Part shown: positions 12,974 to 15,523 of the stretch, one piece after another
Numbering within the stretch: position 1 is the stretch's first letter
Layout of the letters: every line of letters begins with the position of its first letter
Assembly (NCBI GenBank): GCA_015488975.1
Contig: WFMT01000040.1
Span: 1-15,523 of the forward strand
Reading direction: 5' to 3'
Length of the DNA stretch: 15,523 nt
Source of the DNA: Campylobacteraceae bacterium
Lineage (GTDB): Bacteria; Campylobacterota; Campylobacteria; Campylobacterales; JALSKU01
Position numbers and translations under genes: made by a program
Notes under the pieces: generated by a model
The model's input: the letters and a program-made list of their open reading frames with translations, nothing else
Databases searched by the model: none
Told to the model about the DNA's origin: nothing

Positions 12974-14746
12974 ATGAAAAAAGTACTTTTTGCTGTAAGT
13001 TCACTTGGTTTAGGTCATGCTACAAGAAGTTTGGCTGTTATTAGACATTTTATACAAGAGTATGAGATAACCGTTATATCTTATGGAAATGCACTGAAAT
13101 TTTTACAAGAAGAGTTATCTGGATATAGTGTTTCATTTATCGAGGTTGGGGACTATCCACCGCTTGAAAGAGGTGATGGTGCTTACTTTTATCTCTATCT
13201 TTTTGCAGACCTTATCAAGACAAATTTTGTTATTAAAAGTGAACACAAGGTAACAGTACAGATGCAAGATGATTATGAATTTATATTTTCTGATGGCAGA
13301 TATGGTGTATATTCGTCGAAAATTCCATCTTTTCTTCTATCTCATCAGATATCATTTATGCCACCTAAGTGGTTAGGCTTTTTTAGGTTTATTACTGATT
13401 TTTCTAACTATTTTTATTTTAAAAACTTCAATAAAGTCTTCATAGCTGATTATAAAAAATACGATAAAAGCCTAGCTGGCAATCTTTCTCATGCAACATT
13501 AACGCATTTTTTCCCACATGATTATATAGGTATCGTATCTTCATATAAAAAGGTGGATATCAAGGAAGATATAGACTATCTTTTTATCATCAGCGGATAT
13601 TTAAAGAAGAAAAAAGAGAGTTTTGTGTCAAAACTTTTAGAGCAGGCTAAAAAACTCGATGGGAAGAAGGTTTTTATATTGGGTGATGTAAATACACAAG
13701 AGGTGCAACATATAGAAGGAGATATCACTATATATCCGTCTGCTACAAAAGATTTGAGAAAAGAGCTTTTTAGCAGAGCTAAGATTATCATCTCAAGAAC
13801 AGGATATACAACTATCATGGATTTAGTGGAACTCGATAAAAAGGCTATACTTTTCCCTACACCAAACTCTACCGAGCAGGAATATCTAGCATCTTATCAT
13901 AAGTATAAGGATTACTTCGTCATATGTGGAGATGAGGACAATTTTAATCTAAAAGAGCGAGCAGACAAGATAGCTCAAACTGTGCCGTTAAAGGTATCAA
14001 GCAAAACCAATGAAGCACTAAAACATATAGAAAAAAGTGTAAAATCATATTTTCATAGGCACTTTTTTTCGATTATTGTGCCTGCATTTGATGAAGAAAA
14101 ATATTTGGATGAGACTATTGAAAAATTGTCGAAATTAGATTATGATAAAAATTATTTTGAAGTTATCATAGTAGAAAATGGCTCGAGCGATGAGAGCTAC
14201 AAAATAGCAAAATCTTATGAAAAAAATATGGAAAATCTCAAAGTTTACCAATCTGAAAAAGGGGTATCAAAAGCTAAAAATCTAGGCTTAAAACATACTA
14301 GTGAAAATTCTGATTTTTCTCTCTTTTTGGATGCTGATACACTGCTTGAAAATGATTTTTTATCTGAGCTAAATAATTATTTAAATAAAAATACAGATAA
14401 TAACCTCTGCGTCGGTACAACTACTATAAAGCCATCCAATAGCAGCACAATATATGACAAATGTTGGTATAAATTTTTTGATATTGCCCATAAAATTACT
14501 AAAACATCATACTCAATTCAAATAGCAAAGACAAGTGTCGCAAGAGAGGTAAAATTTGATGAAGAGCTAAATTACTCAGAAGATTTAAAATTTATCAAAA
14601 CTATGATGATTTTTGGTAACTTTTTCTTCCTGAACACAAATCAAGTAGCCGCTTCAACAAGAAGATTCAGGCAAGACGGATATTTTAAAACCTTGTTTTA
14701 CTGGAATATCCAAGCTTTGAAACCTAAAAAATTCAAAAAAATATAA
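12974..14746 (+). CDS. Bifunctional glycosyltransferase: GT-B (Glyco_trans_1_3-like) fused to GT2 (GT-A)
   Basis: A 590-residue protein starting at ATG 12974 (AGAGGT at 12961-12966). The open frame upstream runs through the inverted repeat and is unlikely to be coding. Residues 1-350 resemble MJ1255-type GT-B enzymes: FAVSSLGLGHATRSLAVIRH (6-25) and the donor-site loop ISRTGYTTIMDLVEL (273-287). Residues 365-575 are a GT2 domain: SIIVPAFDEEKYLDETIEKL, VIIVENGSSDES (397-408), KGVSKAKNLGL, FLDADT with the DxD motif (451-456), and SEDLKF with the likely base (535-540). This implies two successive sugar transfers in envelope or surface glycan synthesis (inference). The frame ends KPKKFKKI in a 7-A run. 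Text resembling a continuation lies beyond the MITE in another frame, so the C-terminus may be truncated. Confidence 0.85.
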   Translation: MKKVLFAVSSLGLGHATRSLAVIRHFIQEYEITVISYGNALKFLQEELSGYSVSFIEVGDYPPLERGDGAYFYLYLFADLIKTNFVIKSEHKVTVQMQDDYEFIFSDGRYGVYSSKIPSFLLSHQISFMPPKWLGFFRFITDFSNYFYFKNFNKVFIADYKKYDKSLAGNLSHATLTHFFPHDYIGIVSSYKKVDIKEDIDYLFIISGYLKKKKESFVSKLLEQAKKLDGKKVFILGDVNTQEVQHIEGDITIYPSATKDLRKELFSRAKIIISRTGYTTIMDLVELDKKAILFPTPNSTEQEYLASYHKYKDYFVICGDEDNFNLKERADKIAQTVPLKVSSKTNEALKHIEKSVKSYFHRHFFSIIVPAFDEEKYLDETIEKLSKLDYDKNYFEVIIVENGSSDESYKIAKSYEKNMENLKVYQSEKGVSKAKNLGLKHTSENSDFSLFLDADTLLENDFLSELNNYLNKNTDNNLCVGTTTIKPSNSSTIYDKCWYKFFDIAHKITKTSYSIQIAKTSVAREVKFDEELNYSEDLKFIKTMMIFGNFFFLNTNQVAASTRRFRQDGYFKTLFYWNIQALKPKKFKKI

Positions 14747-14762
14747 ACCTTATAGTTCCATT

Positions 14763-14878
14763 GCTGACCTTACGCACTTTTTTCTCGAAAAGTCCTACTT
14801 TTCGTAGCTTTAGGGGGTTGTGGGGACTTTAGTCTCTGCCACCATAACGAGCTTTGCTCATTATGGTGCGTAAGGTCA
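14763..14878. mobile_element. 116-bp MITE-like element with terminal inverted repeats and 8-bp target duplication
   Basis: The termini TGACCTTACGCAC (14765-14777) and GTGCGTAAGGTCA (14866-14878) are perfect 13-bp inverted repeats, or 14 bp if the outer C/G is included. GTTCCATT flanks both sides (14755-14762 and 14879-14886), which reads as a target-site duplication. Inside are two more hairpins: CGAAAAGT/ACTTTTCG (14786-14804) and CCATAA-c-GAGC/GCTC-a-TTATGG (14842-14866). There is no coding capacity, so a transposase acting in trans is needed. The transposase family is not identified. An 8-bp duplication is compatible with several families. Confidence 0.8.
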
Positions 14879-14886
14879 GTTCCATT

Positions 14887-14985
14887 AGATGAATTTACAC
14901 ATCATAGATTAATTTATCACATTTCTTTTACATCAATGGAAGATTATATTTAAAGAAGATAAGAAAAAAGCAATCGATCGCATAG
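14887..14985 (+). pseudogene. C-terminal protein remnant beyond the MITE (possible glycosyltransferase tail)
   Basis: Directly after the target duplication one frame reads PLDEFTHHRLIYH. With a one-base shift near 14920 it continues FFYINGRLYLKKIRKKQSIA to TAG at 14983-14985. Removing the MITE and one duplicate joins this to the glycosyltransferase end as ...KFKK-NINLIVPLDEF, if one A is restored in the A-run at 14735-14741. The basic, aromatic text is plausible as a membrane-associated tail of a GT2 enzyme. I do not recognise it as a defined family, and it may belong to another lost gene. Confidence 0.4.
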
Positions 14986-15019
14986 TGAAAGACTCTTTTA
15001 TCTCTCTTGCTATTATCTT

Positions 15020-15523
15020 TTGTTTCTGTTTTTTATATTTTTTGTCGATGATTCAAAAGAAAAAACAGATTTTTCAAGAATTTATGATGTAAGTATGATA
15101 TCTAATCCGCAAGATTGTAGAAAACTAGGTCTATACTATATAGGCTCTAAAAAGAATACCATTCAGCCTATAAACATCGTTATAAAAACAACTCTTAGTG
15201 TAAAAAATATAACTGATGACAGTTGGATAAAAAATGATATTTTTAAACAAAATCATATATTATTTCTCCAATACATTCATCTACTGCAAGAAAAAGTTCC
15301 ACCTGTTAGTTCATTGTATTTTAACGGGGTAGCACAAAATTATGCCTATCAATATAAAACAAACTCTTTGTCCAAAAAGGAGCATATAAGATTTTGGGAA
15401 TTTTTTAGTAAAAAATCCAATTTAAAAGTTTATTATGCCTCTATCTCGTATGACGATGGCTATGAGTTTAGTTTTTATAACTATTTTTTTACTCCTATCC
15501 ACAAAATAGACAAAGATATAGAC
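15020..15523 (+). CDS. LssY C-terminal-domain protein, partial (runs off the window)
   Basis: A frame open from 14963 to the window end reads FLFFIFFVDDSKEKTDFSRI, then YDVSMISNPQDC, IQPINIVIKTTLSV, ITDDSWIKNDIFKQN, PVSSLYFNGVAQNYAYQYKT and KKEHIRFWEFF. The order matches the LssY_C domain: P-x-N-x-V near the start, a x-x-W-I/R block, PVSSLYLFGR-like text, and RHHLRFW near the end. LssY-related domains occur with PAP2 phosphatases and in envelope-associated proteins, and their function is poorly defined. The only in-frame starts are TTG 15020 and ATG 15095. A good membrane-anchor N-terminus, VKDSFISLAIIFCFCFLYFL, lies in the adjacent frame from GTG 14985, so a frameshift in the T-runs at 15029-15054 is likely. 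Confidence 0.6.
   Translation, partial: MFLFFIFFVDDSKEKTDFSRIYDVSMISNPQDCRKLGLYYIGSKKNTIQPINIVIKTTLSVKNITDDSWIKNDIFKQNHILFLQYIHLLQEKVPPVSSLYFNGVAQNYAYQYKTNSLSKKEHIRFWEFFSKKSNLKVYYASISYDDGYEFSFYNYFFTPIHKIDKDID

Overview
The window looks like an AT-rich chromosomal segment of a Campylobacterota (epsilonproteobacterial) organism, of the Sulfurimonas/Sulfurovum type. This rests on base composition, lysine/isoleucine-rich proteins, compact overlapping operons, a 7TM sensor kinase, and a selD-type gene with a UGA codon at the catalytic position. Genus is not resolvable by eye.

Left end (1-604): a decaying intergenic zone. It holds the last 60 codons of a class II fumarase on the minus strand, cut off by a long palindrome. 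A related AGGGTC...GACCCT repeat lies on its other side.

605-4133: a selenium/low-potential-redox operon on the plus strand. It encodes a double-cubane/2-hydroxyacyl-CoA-dehydratase-like iron-sulfur protein, its ATP-driven activator (start codon touching the previous stop), YedF, and then a ruined selD. The selD remnant has lost its start codon (ATA at the expected place), keeps an in-frame TGA at the catalytic Cys/Sec position, is frameshifted, and runs directly into half a GGDEF domain. Two further short gene ends follow.

4188-9749: ordinary, tightly packed housekeeping and transport genes. On the minus strand are mscS-like and der. Divergent from them on the plus strand are a DUF3108 protein, a 10-codon overlapping ORF and an EamA permease. 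Convergent with the permease are queC, a response regulator and a 7TMR-DISM/HisKA_2 histidine kinase, transcribed leftward as kinase-regulator-queC with overlapping ends. A tandem CCGACAAA repeat with 11-bp period lies in front of the kinase operon and may be an operator.

11661-12930: a graveyard. It contains a 39-codon signal-peptide ORF that resembles the start of an ABC_sub_bind protein, a 15-bp perfect hairpin, the domain V-VI tail of a group II intron (minus), a frameshifted IS1182-like transposase fragment (minus), the start of a metallophosphoesterase-like lipoprotein gene (minus, broken) and a half copy of a MITE-like repeat.

12974-15523: a GT-B plus GT-A fusion glycosyltransferase whose 3' end appears to have been damaged by a frameshift. 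An approximately 116-bp MITE-like element with 13-14-bp terminal inverted repeats and an apparent 8-bp target duplication follows it. After that come a possible C-terminal remnant and a LssY_C-domain gene that runs off the window. The pattern of intact operons separated by clusters of fossil genes and repeats suggests active genome erosion and small-element traffic.
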